Under the pieces are notes generated by a model. It did not search any database. It was given only the letters and a program-made list of their open reading frames with translations, and was not told the origin of the DNA. Source: Wohlfahrtiimonas sp. (GTDB lineage: Bacteria > Pseudomonadota > Gammaproteobacteria > Cardiobacteriales > Wohlfahrtiimonadaceae). From it: a stretch of DNA of 24,521 nucleotides. A program made the position numbers and the translations under genes. Shown in pieces: positions 15,499-24,375 of the stretch. The number at the start of each line of letters is the position of its first letter. Positions within the stretch are counted from its first letter, which is position 1. The stretch is taken from contig JASLHB010000095.1 in NCBI GenBank assembly GCA_030149965.1, positions 1-24,521 on the forward strand. The letters are read 5' to 3'.

Positions 15499-16683
15499 AT
15501 GTTTAAAGAGTCTTTAAATTCACCTGCAAAAGTTCACTTAGATGCATGGTTGTTATCAGTTGTTGCTGTATTATTAATGATTGGTGTATTGATGGTGACA
15601 TCAGCATCTTCATTCACTACAGAAAAATATGATGTTGGTATTTATCATTATAGTATCCGCCAGATGATCTACATCGCGATTGGCATTATTGGCGGTACTT
15701 TGGCATTTATGATTTCTATGAAAGGTTGGTATGAAATTTCGGGTAAATTATATTGGGCTGCATTACTGATTTTAATTCTGGTATTAATCCCAGGTATCGG
15801 GCGAGAAATTAATGGCGCAATGCGCTGGATCCCTTTAGGGATTATCAATTTTCAGCCATCTGAATTGGCAAAATTATTTGCTTTTATCTATATCGCGGGA
15901 TTCTTGGCGCGCCATAATGAAGAAATAAGACATAAAATGTTATTTCTCCTAACGCCTTTATTTGCTTTAGGTATTTTAGGCGTATGTCTATTATTAGAAC
16001 CTGATTTTGGATCAACAGCTGTATTGATGGGTGTAGGATTAGCAATGATATTTATCGCAGGTGTTTCTGCTTGGCGATTTTCCATTATGATTATAGTGAC
16101 AATGGCCGGAATGATCGGGTTAGTGCTAGCAGCACCTTATCGTGTAGCACGATTAAAAACATTTTTAGATCCTTGGGAATATCAATTTGGTGAAGGATTT
16201 CAGCTCATCAACTCATTAATGGCAATTGGTCGAGGCGAATTAATGGGTACAGGCATTGGCGAAAGTATTCAGAAATTAGGATATTTACCTGAAGCACATA
16301 CAGACTTTATCTTTGCAGTTTATGCGGAAGAAACTGGATTCTTCGGTGTGGCATTTTTAGTGTTTTTATTTTTAATGCTGATTTCTCGTGCATTTATGAT
16401 TGGTAAGCGCGCAGAATTTTGTCAAATGAAGTTTGGTGCTTATTTGAGTTATGGTATTGGATTATGGATTGTTGGTCAGGCATTTATTAATCTTGCAGTT
16501 GCGATGGGGCGTTTGCCAACTAAAGGTTTAACTTTACCACTGTTAAGTTATGGTGGTTCAAGTATGATCACAGTATTGATTGCTATTGGTATTTTGTTTA
16601 GGATCGATATTGATTCAAAACATGAGTTACAAAAAATAAATGAAAAGGCTAAATTAAATGAATCAGAACCCACAGAAAGTTGA
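15499..16683 (+). CDS. ftsW: Septal peptidoglycan glycosyltransferase FtsW
   Basis: FtsW is the SEDS-family polymerase that works with FtsI (PBP3) to build septal peptidoglycan from lipid II. The 394-residue chain has about ten membrane segments. The signature LMGTGIGESIQKLGYLPEAH leads to TDFIFAV, with Asp269 matching the essential Asp297 of E. coli FtsW. PTKGLTLPLLSYGGSS at the C-terminal side is also typical. RodA is excluded mainly by the cluster context. The last 26 bases overlap the start of murG, a strong sign of coupling. The C-terminal tail after the last membrane segment is short and charged. Confidence 0.95.
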   Translation: MFKESLNSPAKVHLDAWLLSVVAVLLMIGVLMVTSASSFTTEKYDVGIYHYSIRQMIYIAIGIIGGTLAFMISMKGWYEISGKLYWAALLILILVLIPGIGREINGAMRWIPLGIINFQPSELAKLFAFIYIAGFLARHNEEIRHKMLFLLTPLFALGILGVCLLLEPDFGSTAVLMGVGLAMIFIAGVSAWRFSIMIIVTMAGMIGLVLAAPYRVARLKTFLDPWEYQFGEGFQLINSLMAIGRGELMGTGIGESIQKLGYLPEAHTDFIFAVYAEETGFFGVAFLVFLFLMLISRAFMIGKRAEFCQMKFGAYLSYGIGLWIVGQAFINLAVAMGRLPTKGLTLPLLSYGGSSMITVLIAIGILFRIDIDSKHELQKINEKAKLNESEPTES

Positions 16684-17746
16684 TGTTGTCATTATGGCAG
16701 GTGGAACAGGCGGCCATATTTTTCCTGGGCTTGCTGTGGCGAATCGTTTACGAGCACAAGGGTTGACAGTTGCTTGGTTAGGCGCTCACGGTTTAGAAAC
16801 AAAGTTAGTGCCTAATCATAATATAGATTTGTATACATTATCTATCAAAGGATTGCGTGGCAATGGTTTAAAAGGTTGGTTGACTTTACCTAAAAAATTA
16901 TTGAATGCAGTTTCTGAAGCGAAAGTGATTTTGCAAAAATTACAACCTAAATGTGTGATTGGCTTTGGTGGATTCGCATCAGGTCCAGGTGGAATCGCAG
17001 CAAAGATGTTAAATATTCCATTAATTATTCATGAACAAAATGCCATTCCAGGTTTAACAAATCGTTGGTTAGCGAAAGTGAGTACACGTGTTTTAACAGG
17101 CTTTCCATTGGATGAATGGGCAAATAGCAGATATGTAGGCAATCCTGTGCGTGATGAGTTGTTTCAATTACCATCACCCAAAGAACGTTTTAGTCATCGA
17201 TCAGATGAATTGAGGGTTTTGGTGATTGGTGGTTCACAAGGCTCGCGTTTTGTGAATACGATTGTGCCAAAGATTGTTTCAGGTTCATCTAGAAAAACTT
17301 TAGTCTGGCATCAAACAGGCGAAAAGCTTTTTTTAGAAGCGGAAAAAGGTTGGTTGGATGTCAATATACAACCTTATCGTTTAGCGCCATTTATTGAGAA
17401 TATGGCTGAAGCTTATGCATGGGCGGATATTATTATTTGCCGTGCAGGTGCTTTAACATTAGCAGAATTAACAGCTGTTGGTTTAGGTAGTATTTTGATT
17501 CCATTGCCAACAGCAGTGGATGATCATCAAACAAAAAATGCAGCATTTTTAGTAAATAGTAGTGCTGCGTACTGTATTAATGAAAAACAATTTAATCAAA
17601 CAGAGATTATTGCACTATTGAACGACTTAACACTTGAACGCCGATTAGAAATGGCGGAAAATGCTCGTAATAATGCAAAACCAAATACAGTGGCAGAGAT
17701 TGTTAGTACAATTGAAACAACTTTTGGATGCTCAAATTTAAATTAG
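16658..17746 (+). CDS. murG: Lipid II synthase MurG (UDP-GlcNAc transferase)
   Basis: Transfers GlcNAc from UDP-GlcNAc to lipid I, giving lipid II at the inner face of the membrane. The 362-residue GT-B protein has the N-terminal glycine-rich loop GGTGGHIFPGLA at residues 15-26, HEQNAIPG at 125-132, and the second loop GGSQGSR at 191-197. The donor-binding segment ICRAGALTLAELTAVGLGSI follows. The length is normal. The ATG lies inside ftsW, and translation probably relies partly on coupling. The stop is 13 bases before the murC start, within a typical dcw order. Confidence 0.97.
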   Translation: MNQNPQKVDVVIMAGGTGGHIFPGLAVANRLRAQGLTVAWLGAHGLETKLVPNHNIDLYTLSIKGLRGNGLKGWLTLPKKLLNAVSEAKVILQKLQPKCVIGFGGFASGPGGIAAKMLNIPLIIHEQNAIPGLTNRWLAKVSTRVLTGFPLDEWANSRYVGNPVRDELFQLPSPKERFSHRSDELRVLVIGGSQGSRFVNTIVPKIVSGSSRKTLVWHQTGEKLFLEAEKGWLDVNIQPYRLAPFIENMAEAYAWADIIICRAGALTLAELTAVGLGSILIPLPTAVDDHQTKNAAFLVNSSAAYCINEKQFNQTEIIALLNDLTLERRLEMAENARNNAKPNTVAEIVSTIETTFGCSNLN

Positions 17747-17759
17747 AAAGGATGTTATT

Positions 17760-19193
17760 TTGACACAAACAATGCACTACAAACGCGCAGGTAATATGCG
17801 TCGAATTAATCGAATTCACTTCATCGGAATTGGTGGCTCAGGCATGTGCGGTATTGCTGAAGTTTGCTTGAATTTGGGCTATGAAGTAACAGGTTCTGAC
17901 ATCAGTTTATCTTCAACAGTCGAGCATTTAATTTCTTTAGGCGCATTAGTGAAGATTGGTCATGATGCATCTTATGTGGATGGTGCAGATGTGATTGTCG
18001 TATCTACGGCAGTGCAAAGCGATAATCCAGAAGTTGTTGCGGCGAAAACTGCAGGTATTCCAATTATTGCGCGTGCACAAATGCTTGGCGAATTGATGCG
18101 ATTCCATTATGGTATTGCTGTTGCCGGTACGCATGGTAAAACAACCACAACAAGTTTATTGGCATCGATCTTAGAAGAAGCGGGATTGGATCCTACATTC
18201 GTTGTAGGTGGACGAGTGAATAAGGCTAACAATAATAATGTATCGAGCTCGCAATTAGGTTTAGGTGAATACTTTGTGGCAGAGGCAGATGAATCAGATG
18301 CTTCATTCTTACATTTGCGCCCAATGGCTGCGATTGTAACTAATATCGACAAAGATCACATGTCCACTTATGCAGGTGATTTTGAAACATTGAAGAAAAC
18401 TTTCGTGGATTTTTTACATCATTTACCGTTTTATGGTTTGGTTGTACTGTGCATTGATAATCCTGGCATTCGTCAAATTATCCCATCTTTGCAGCGCCCA
18501 TTTTTAACGTATGGTGAATCAGAAGATGCAGATTTCCAATTGTTAAAATACCATTCAGATAAGTTAAACACTGAGTTTATAGTTAAAACACCATTTGGTA
18601 TTAGTGAGTTTACAGTTGCATTGCCGGGTAAACACAGTGCATTGAATAGTATTGCAGCTATGGCAATTGCAACAGATTTAGGTGTTTCTGCACCAGCAAT
18701 TCGTCGTGGTTTAATGAAGTTTAAAGGTGTTGGTCGTCGTTTTCAAATGCATCCAGATGTTCCATTATCAGCTGGTGGTACAGTTTCTGTGATGGAAGAT
18801 TATGGTCATCATCCAACTGAAATTCAAAGTGTAATGAATGCATTGACAGAAGCTTATCCGAAAAAACGAATCGTACTAGTATTTCAACCGCATAGATATT
18901 CACGTACAGAAGAGTTATTTGCAGAGTTTGTAGATGTTTTGAAAGATTATCCAAATATGATTCTAACGAATATTTATCCTGCCGGTGAAAAAACAATTGA
19001 AGGCATTAGCACTGAAAAATTAATTGAAAGAATAGAAAAAGAATCTGGCCATAAGATTTGTTTTGCAGAAGAATTAACAGATGTTCGTACTTGTTATCAA
19101 GCAATTGCACAAGATAATGATTTGGTTGTGATGATGGGCGCAGGAAGTATTGGTGGTGTTGCAGCGAATTTCTACAAAGGAGGACCATTATAA
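17760..19193 (+). CDS. murC: UDP-N-acetylmuramate--L-alanine ligase (TTG start)
   Basis: Adds L-alanine to UDP-MurNAc, the first step of stem peptide assembly. The 477-residue protein shows HFIGIGGSGMCGIAE near residue 20, the ATP loop GTHGKTTT at 123-130, EADESDASFL and the DYGHHPTEI motif in the C-terminal domain. The start is TTG at 17760: AAAGGA lies seven bases upstream, and the resulting lead of about 19 residues before IHFIGIGG matches E. coli MurC. ATG 17772 is too far from that site. ATG 17793 is possible but would give an unusually short N-terminus. The final A of the stop codon is the first base of the ddl ATG, so the two are coupled. Confidence 0.96.
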   Translation: MTQTMHYKRAGNMRRINRIHFIGIGGSGMCGIAEVCLNLGYEVTGSDISLSSTVEHLISLGALVKIGHDASYVDGADVIVVSTAVQSDNPEVVAAKTAGIPIIARAQMLGELMRFHYGIAVAGTHGKTTTTSLLASILEEAGLDPTFVVGGRVNKANNNNVSSSQLGLGEYFVAEADESDASFLHLRPMAAIVTNIDKDHMSTYAGDFETLKKTFVDFLHHLPFYGLVVLCIDNPGIRQIIPSLQRPFLTYGESEDADFQLLKYHSDKLNTEFIVKTPFGISEFTVALPGKHSALNSIAAMAIATDLGVSAPAIRRGLMKFKGVGRRFQMHPDVPLSAGGTVSVMEDYGHHPTEIQSVMNALTEAYPKKRIVLVFQPHRYSRTEELFAEFVDVLKDYPNMILTNIYPAGEKTIEGISTEKLIERIEKESGHKICFAEELTDVRTCYQAIAQDNDLVVMMGAGSIGGVAANFYKGGPL

Positions 19194-20119
19194 TGACAAC
19201 AATTGATCCTAAATTATTTGGTAAAGTTGCAGTTTTATTGGGTGGTACATCATCTGAGCGCCAAGTTTCTTTATGGTCAGGTGAAGCAGTGCTAGAAGCG
19301 TTATTGCGTCAAGGTGTAGATGCACATGGTATTGATACGCAAGAAGTTAATTTAGCTACGTATCTTGTTGAGCATCAATTTGATCGTGTAATGAATAGCT
19401 TGCATGGTGGCTTTGGCGAAGATGGTACGATTCAAGCTTTATTAACGTATCTCAATATTCCTTATACAGGTAGTGGAATGTTAGGTTGTGCGATTGGTAT
19501 GGATAAATTACATACAAAAGCAATTTGGCAGGCTAAGGGTTTACCTGTTTTACAGTCATTTGAATTGAAAACTGAAGCAGATGTGAGTCGCGTTGCTGAG
19601 ATGGGAATTTTTCCATTGGCAGTGAAGCCAAGTGCAGATGGATCAAGCGTTGGAGTGAGCAAGGTTGAGCGTAAAGAAGATTTGCTCAATGCTTGGCAAA
19701 ATGCGCAAGGTAAAAGCGGTACAATTTTTGCAGAGCCATGGATTGTGGGTAAAGGCGAATATACATGCGCAATTTTGAATGGTAAGGCTTTACCTTTGAT
19801 TCGTATGGAAACAGACTTAACATTTTATGATTTTGATGCAAAATATTTGCGTGATGATACTCGTTATTTCTGTCCTTGTGGCTTGGATTCAGAAATTGAA
19901 GAGAATATTCAGAAAATTTGTGAAGATGCATTTTATGCAGTATCTGGCAAAGGCTGGGGTAGAGTGGATTTAGTTTTAGATCAGGATGGTTTGCCTTGGT
20001 TATTAGAAGTGAATATGTCACCAGGTATGACAGGTCATTCATTAGTACCAATGGCTGCGAAAACAACGGGCGTAGATTATGATTCGTTGTGTATAGAAAT
20101 TTTAAAAACATCATTGTAG
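19193..20119 (+). CDS. ddlB: D-alanine--D-alanine ligase (DdlB type)
   Basis: Joins two D-alanines with ATP to make the dipeptide that MurF adds to the stem peptide. The 308-residue length and position between murC and ftsQ identify the DdlB form. LLGGTSSERQVSLWSG opens the protein, LHGGFGEDGTIQ and the GSGMLGCAIGMDK segment follow, and EVNMSPGMTGHSLVP begins at residue 272, with Glu272 and Asn274 as magnesium ligands. The usual residue after Asn in this motif is Thr; here it is Met, a small departure unlikely to abolish activity. AAGGAGGA (19177-19184), eight bases before the ATG, is among the strongest ribosome binding sites in the window. murB, present here in some relatives, is absent. 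Confidence 0.97.
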   Translation: MTTIDPKLFGKVAVLLGGTSSERQVSLWSGEAVLEALLRQGVDAHGIDTQEVNLATYLVEHQFDRVMNSLHGGFGEDGTIQALLTYLNIPYTGSGMLGCAIGMDKLHTKAIWQAKGLPVLQSFELKTEADVSRVAEMGIFPLAVKPSADGSSVGVSKVERKEDLLNAWQNAQGKSGTIFAEPWIVGKGEYTCAILNGKALPLIRMETDLTFYDFDAKYLRDDTRYFCPCGLDSEIEENIQKICEDAFYAVSGKGWGRVDLVLDQDGLPWLLEVNMSPGMTGHSLVPMAAKTTGVDYDSLCIEILKTSL

Positions 20120-20126
20120 TGATTGA

Positions 20127-20969
20127 ATGAAGCAAGCAAGACCCAAATCAGTCCAAAGCAAAAAAAAGATTGAAAAAGACAGTGAGCAAATTATCGTCGC
20201 GACCAGTTGGTCGCGTCGTCGTAAGCGCGGCGTACGCCATAAAAAACCATTTGACTGGAAACTGTTTTTTGCCAAATCTTGGCATTACAGCCGTTTTACA
20301 TTCCGAATGTTACTTTTAGCATCATTGTTTTTAATTCCATATATGGGATGGCAATATATTTCGATTAATAATGTTTTTCCAATACAGAAGGTATCTATTC
20401 ATTCTGAAGAAAAGTATTTAACGGGTGATCGTAAACAAAAATTATTGGATCCATTACAGGGACAAAATTTTGTGAGTTATGATCTTGAATTATATCGTCA
20501 TGAAGTTGCAAAAAATCCTTGGGTTAAATCTATTGAAGTGACGCGTCGCTGGCCAGATCAAATTGATTTATTTATCGAAGAGAAAAGACCAGTTGCTCTC
20601 TGGAATGATCTTTATTTAATTGAGGCTGATGGCACTATATTTGAACCTGATTTGATGCCATCAGAAATCATGATAAGCTTACAAGGCAATTCAGACCAAA
20701 AACATAAACTTTTAGAAGGTATGAAAACTAGTCAGCGATATCTTCATTCAATTGGTTTGAATGTTGAAAAAATTATTATGGATTATCGCGGTGCTTGGAC
20801 AATTGTTTTAGAAAATGATGTAGAATTGTATCTTGGTGCAAAATTTTTTGAGGAAAGGCTCAGAAAGTTTGTAATGCACTATCCTTCATCTATTCGTTCG
20901 AAGATGGATAACATCATCGCGATAGATTTTAGATATGATCATGGATATGCTTTAAAGTGGAAACGGTAA
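20127..20969 (+). CDS. ftsQ: Cell division protein FtsQ
   Basis: A bitopic divisome protein that joins FtsB and FtsL and controls septal synthesis. The 280-residue chain has a basic cytoplasmic N-terminus of about 58 residues, one membrane segment (about 60-78, RMLLLASLFLIPYMGWQYI) and a POTRA domain beginning FPIQKVSI. NPWVKSIEVTRRWPDQIDLFIEEKRPVALW is the most typical part. The beta domain ends near KFVMHYP and the ALKW tail. It starts seven bases after ddl and ends six before ftsA. Codons 22-38 form a GC-rich island with a perfect hairpin, in contrast to the AT-rich surroundings. Confidence 0.95.
   Translation: MKQARPKSVQSKKKIEKDSEQIIVATSWSRRRKRGVRHKKPFDWKLFFAKSWHYSRFTFRMLLLASLFLIPYMGWQYISINNVFPIQKVSIHSEEKYLTGDRKQKLLDPLQGQNFVSYDLELYRHEVAKNPWVKSIEVTRRWPDQIDLFIEEKRPVALWNDLYLIEADGTIFEPDLMPSEIMISLQGNSDQKHKLLEGMKTSQRYLHSIGLNVEKIIMDYRGAWTIVLENDVELYLGAKFFEERLRKFVMHYPSSIRSKMDNIIAIDFRYDHGYALKWKR
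20198..20215 (+). repeat. GC-rich perfect hairpin inside the ftsQ coding region
   Basis: CGCGACCA-GT-TGGTCGCG is a perfect 8-base-pair inverted repeat about 71 bases after the ftsQ start. It sits in a GC-rich island running to about 20238, coding the basic SWSRRRKRGVR segment. Such a stem should be stable in mRNA. It has no T tract, so it is not an ordinary terminator. Confidence 0.6.
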
Positions 20970-20975
20970 GAGATT

Positions 20976-22235
20976 ATGGTAAATAATAATCGTGTAGCAG
21001 AAGAAAGAGAAGCAGGTTTAGTCGTTGGGCTAGATATTGGTACAAGCAAAATTCTTGCCGTTGTTGCTGAGGTGCATGATGATAAAGTCATCGTTAAAGG
21101 CTTGAGCTCTCAAAAAACTTATGGTGTATCTGGTGGTACGATTTCAGATATTGAACAAGTCTCTGGTGCAATTAAAAATGCAATTAAATCATTGGAGCAG
21201 CAAGGGCAATGTGAAGTTTTTTCATTGTCTGCCTCTGTGACAGGCGAGCATATTAGTTGTGATGAATCAGCAGGAATGGTGCCGATTAATCGCAAGGAAG
21301 TAACTTATAAAGATAAAGAAGAAGTATTAAGAAATGCTCGTGATCTTGCCATTCCTCAGGGTAGTGAAGTGATTCATGTTATTCCTCAGGAATATGAAAT
21401 CGATAAGCAGAAAGGTATTACGAATCCGATTGGAATGACAGGTATTCGCTTAGATGTTAAAGCATTGGTTGTGACAGCATCATCTAATGTTTTGAATAAT
21501 ACTCGCAAATGTATTCAGAAATGTAATTTTGGCGTGGATAATTTTGTATTCCAAGGTGTTGCATCATCATTGGCTGTATTGACCGAGGATGAAAAACGTT
21601 TAGGTGTATGCTTAGTGGACATTGGTAGTGGTACTGTGGATTTAGCTATTTACCTTAATGGTGCTTTGAAGGATGTCTTCAGTATTCCATTTGCAGGTGA
21701 TCGTGTAACTATGGATATAGCTGCTGTAATGCACATGAGTACCGATGTTGCTGAAAGTTTTAAAGTGAAATTTGGTTCTTGTCGATCTGATATGGTTTCT
21801 CATGGTGAAATGGCCGAATTGCCAATGCAACATGGTGTTAAGAGTATTTCTCGTGTAGAGTTGTCTAGTATCATAGAAGCTCGTTATGAAGATTTCTTTG
21901 GATTAATTCGTCAAGAGCTTAAACGTAATTATTATGATCATATGCTAGGTGCTGGTTTTGTTTTTACTGGTGGTGGCGCTTTGGTTGAACATATTGAATA
22001 TGCAGCAGAGGAATATTTTGATATGCCTGTGCGTGTAGGATTTGTTAAAAATGTTGAGGTTTGTAAAGAATTGGCAGATCAATATATTGATATTCGAGAT
22101 CCTAGATATGCTAATGTGATCGGTCTGTTAAAGACGCAACAAGAGCATTATTTACATAGCCAAAGAAGAGATGGGGAAGAGCCAAAGGAAAGTTTTTTCC
22201 AGAAATTTAAAAAAGGGTTAAAGCAATATTTTTAA
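20976..22235 (+). CDS. ftsA: Cell division protein FtsA
   Basis: An actin-like ATPase that tethers FtsZ to the membrane and recruits later divisome proteins. The 419-residue protein is almost the same length as E. coli FtsA. VVGLDIGTSKILAVVAEV gives the phosphate-1 loop, LVDIGSGTVDLAIY the phosphate-2 loop, and GFVFTGGGALVEHIE the adenosine motif. The C-terminal residues 406-419 (SFFQKFKKGLKQYF) form the expected amphipathic membrane-targeting helix. The ATG follows ftsQ by six bases. A 59-base gap with a promoter-like sequence separates it from ftsZ. Confidence 0.98.
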   Translation: MVNNNRVAEEREAGLVVGLDIGTSKILAVVAEVHDDKVIVKGLSSQKTYGVSGGTISDIEQVSGAIKNAIKSLEQQGQCEVFSLSASVTGEHISCDESAGMVPINRKEVTYKDKEEVLRNARDLAIPQGSEVIHVIPQEYEIDKQKGITNPIGMTGIRLDVKALVVTASSNVLNNTRKCIQKCNFGVDNFVFQGVASSLAVLTEDEKRLGVCLVDIGSGTVDLAIYLNGALKDVFSIPFAGDRVTMDIAAVMHMSTDVAESFKVKFGSCRSDMVSHGEMAELPMQHGVKSISRVELSSIIEARYEDFFGLIRQELKRNYYDHMLGAGFVFTGGGALVEHIEYAAEEYFDMPVRVGFVKNVEVCKELADQYIDIRDPRYANVIGLLKTQQEHYLHSQRRDGEEPKESFFQKFKKGLKQYF

Positions 22236-22258
22236 AGGTAAGAAAATTTTGCTATAAT
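22230..22258 (+). promoter_or_regulatory. Candidate ftsZ promoter (extended -10)
   Basis: TGC-TATAAT (22250-22258) is a perfect -10 box with the extended TGn element. The -35 region TTTTAA (22230-22235, 17-base spacer) is weak, as is common for extended -10 promoters. It lies in the ftsA-ftsZ gap, 36 bases before the ftsZ ATG, and would raise FtsZ and LpxC above the upstream division proteins. Confidence 0.65.
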
Positions 22259-22294
22259 GGCGTGAATTATATTTTTTTTTATGGGGTTTTATAG

Positions 22295-23416
22295 ATGCCA
22301 GTTTTTGAATTACACCAAGACTTTGAAGACCAAAAACCAATTATAAAAATTATTGGCGTTGGTGGCGCTGGTGGCAATGCTGTAACTCATATGGTAGATT
22401 CTGGATTAAAAGGCGTAAGCTTTTTATCCGCAAATACAGATGCTCAAGCACTTAAGAAAACAAAAGCAGAAGTGATGATTCAATTAGGATCATCTTTAAC
22501 AAAAGGCTTAGGTGCTGGCGCAAACCCAGAAATTGGTCGACAAGCAGCTTTAGAAGATAAAGAGCGTATTAAAGAAGCATTAGATGGTGCAAATATGGTC
22601 TTCGTTGCTGCTGGTATGGGCGGTGGAACTGGCACAGGTGCCGCGCCCGTAATTGCAGAAACTGCACGGGAAATGGGTATTTTAACAGTTGCTGTTGTAT
22701 CTAGGCCTTTCAGCTTTGAAGGTAAAAAACGTGAAAATTCTGCAAATGCTGGTTTAAAAGTATTGGCTGAACATGTTGATTCATTGATTACTATTCCTAA
22801 TGAGCGTTTATTGACTGTATTAGGTAAAACTGCAAGTTTGGTTGAAGCTTTTGCAGCTGCAAATAATGTATTATATAACGCTGTTCAAGGGATTTCAGAA
22901 AGCATCATTAAACCAGGTTTAATCAACTTGGACTTCAATGATGTTAAAACTGTTATGAGCCAGCAAGGTATGGCGATGATGGGTGTGGGTTCTGCTTCTG
23001 GTGATAACCGCGCAAGAGAAGCAACTCAAGAAGCAATTGCTTCACCATTGTTAGATAATATTAATTTAGCAGGCGCTAAAGGTATTTTAGTAAATATTAC
23101 TGGTGGTGCAGGTTTATCGATTGGTGAATACCATGAAGTTGGTCATATGATCAGCGAGTACGCTTCAGAAGAAGCGACAGTTATCATTGGCACGGCCATC
23201 GAAGAAGAATTAGGTGATGAGTTACGCGTTACAATTATTGCAACAGGGTTAGATGCACCAAGAGATACTACAACAGCTCCGGCTGCACGTCGTCGTGTTC
23301 AACAAGAAGATGATTATGAAGCAGATCGTAAATCAGAGCGCCGCAGTTCTCAGCAGGATAAATTATTTGGTGAAATCTTAGATATTCCAGCATTTTTGAG
23401 AAAGCAATCAGACTAA
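22295..23416 (+). CDS. ftsZ: Cell division GTPase FtsZ
   Basis: The tubulin-like GTPase that forms the Z ring. The 373-residue protein has IIGVGGAGGNAV near residue 19, the tubulin signature loop GGGTGTG at 109-115, and NLDFNDVKTVM in the central domain. A short, charged, poorly ordered linker (about 325-357) precedes the C-terminal peptide DIPAFLRKQ at 363-371, which docks FtsA and, where present, ZipA. The ribosome binding site is modest (GGGG, eight bases before the ATG) and follows a run of T. The stop codon directly abuts the lpxC ATG, so the two are co-translated. Confidence 0.99.
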   Translation: MPVFELHQDFEDQKPIIKIIGVGGAGGNAVTHMVDSGLKGVSFLSANTDAQALKKTKAEVMIQLGSSLTKGLGAGANPEIGRQAALEDKERIKEALDGANMVFVAAGMGGGTGTGAAPVIAETAREMGILTVAVVSRPFSFEGKKRENSANAGLKVLAEHVDSLITIPNERLLTVLGKTASLVEAFAAANNVLYNAVQGISESIIKPGLINLDFNDVKTVMSQQGMAMMGVGSASGDNRAREATQEAIASPLLDNINLAGAKGILVNITGGAGLSIGEYHEVGHMISEYASEEATVIIGTAIEEELGDELRVTIIATGLDAPRDTTTAPAARRRVQQEDDYEADRKSERRSSQQDKLFGEILDIPAFLRKQSD

Positions 23417-24343
23417 ATGATTAAACAAAGAACTTTAAAACAGAAAATATCAACAGTTGGTATTGGCTTACATTCAGGGAAAAAAGTTTCTCTAGTTTTG
23501 ACACCAATGCCAGTTGATTTTGGTATTCAGTTTAAACGCAGTGATATGGAAAATAGTACTCCTTTTGCAGTATCTGCTGAAGGTGTTATTGACACTATGC
23601 TTGCAACTAAAATTGCAAGTAATCCAGAATCAAAAGAAACTGTATCGACAGTTGAACATTTAATGGCTGCATTGGCAGCGTTTGGTGTAGATAATGTGTT
23701 GATTGAAGTGAGTGCTGCTGAAGTGCCTATTATGGATGGTAGTTCTGCACCTTTCGTTTACTTGCTACAATCAGCAGGTGTTATTGATCAAGATGCACCA
23801 AAGCGCTTCATTAAGATTAAAAAAACTGTTTCAGTGAAAGAAGATGATAAACTTGCAAAGTTAGAACCATATAATGGTTTTGCTTTAGACTTTACGATTA
23901 AATTTGATCATCCTGTGTTAAATCGTACAGGCGATCATGTTGAATGTGATTTCTCTGCAAAAGCTTTCATTGATGAGTTTTCTCGCGCAAGAACATTTGG
24001 TTTTATGCGTGATTTTGAAAGAATGCGTGAACTAAATCTGGGGTTAGGTGGTAGTTTAGATAATGCTATCGTTGTTGACGATTACCGCATTTTGAATGAA
24101 GGTGGTTTGCGTTACCCAGATGAATTTGTTCGTCATAAGCTTTTGGATGCCGTTGGTGATCTTTACCAATTGGGTTTCCCTATTTTGGGTAAGTTTGTGG
24201 GTTATAAAGCAGGACATAGATTAAATAATCTTCTAATTCGTGAATTAATGAATTCTCCAGATGCCTACGAATGGGTAACTTGTGAGGAAGAAGAGTTCTC
24301 AATTTTAACTCAATTTACTTTACCAACTTTTGTACACGCTTAA
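23417..24343 (+). CDS. lpxC: UDP-3-O-acyl-N-acetylglucosamine deacetylase
   Basis: Zinc enzyme that removes acetate in the first committed step of lipid A synthesis. The 308-residue protein resembles E. coli LpxC (305 residues). The zinc ligands are His81 in STVEHLMAAL, His240 and Asp244 in VRHKLLDAVGD, with the catalytic Glu80 and His267; all are two positions after their E. coli equivalents. SRARTFGF is also present. The ATG follows the ftsZ stop with no gap and there is no clear separate ribosome binding site, which points to coupling. In E. coli LpxC is degraded by FtsH, whose regulators HflK and HflC are also in this window; the C-terminal residues here (FTLPTFVHA) are hydrophobic with a final Ala, as expected of a degradation tail. 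Confidence 0.98.
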   Translation: MIKQRTLKQKISTVGIGLHSGKKVSLVLTPMPVDFGIQFKRSDMENSTPFAVSAEGVIDTMLATKIASNPESKETVSTVEHLMAALAAFGVDNVLIEVSAAEVPIMDGSSAPFVYLLQSAGVIDQDAPKRFIKIKKTVSVKEDDKLAKLEPYNGFALDFTIKFDHPVLNRTGDHVECDFSAKAFIDEFSRARTFGFMRDFERMRELNLGLGGSLDNAIVVDDYRILNEGGLRYPDEFVRHKLLDAVGDLYQLGFPILGKFVGYKAGHRLNNLLIRELMNSPDAYEWVTCEEEEFSILTQFTLPTFVHA

Positions 24344-24369
24344 ATATTTTCTTTTTCGAACTTTTATAG

Positions 24370-24375
24370 TAGAAT
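24370..24375 (+). promoter_or_regulatory. Candidate -10 box for the rpsP operon
   Basis: TAGAAT in the 128-base gap between lpxC and rpsP is the best -10-like hexamer, with no convincing -35. No terminator hairpin for lpxC is visible in this gap, so some read-through from the division operon is possible. Confidence 0.3.

Noticed and set aside
19686..20135. 149-codon open frame on the - strand across the end of ddl
   Set aside because: It lies almost wholly inside ddl, whose product has intact catalytic motifs. The antisense peptide has no family features and no ribosome binding site in context, so it is a by-product of codon bias.
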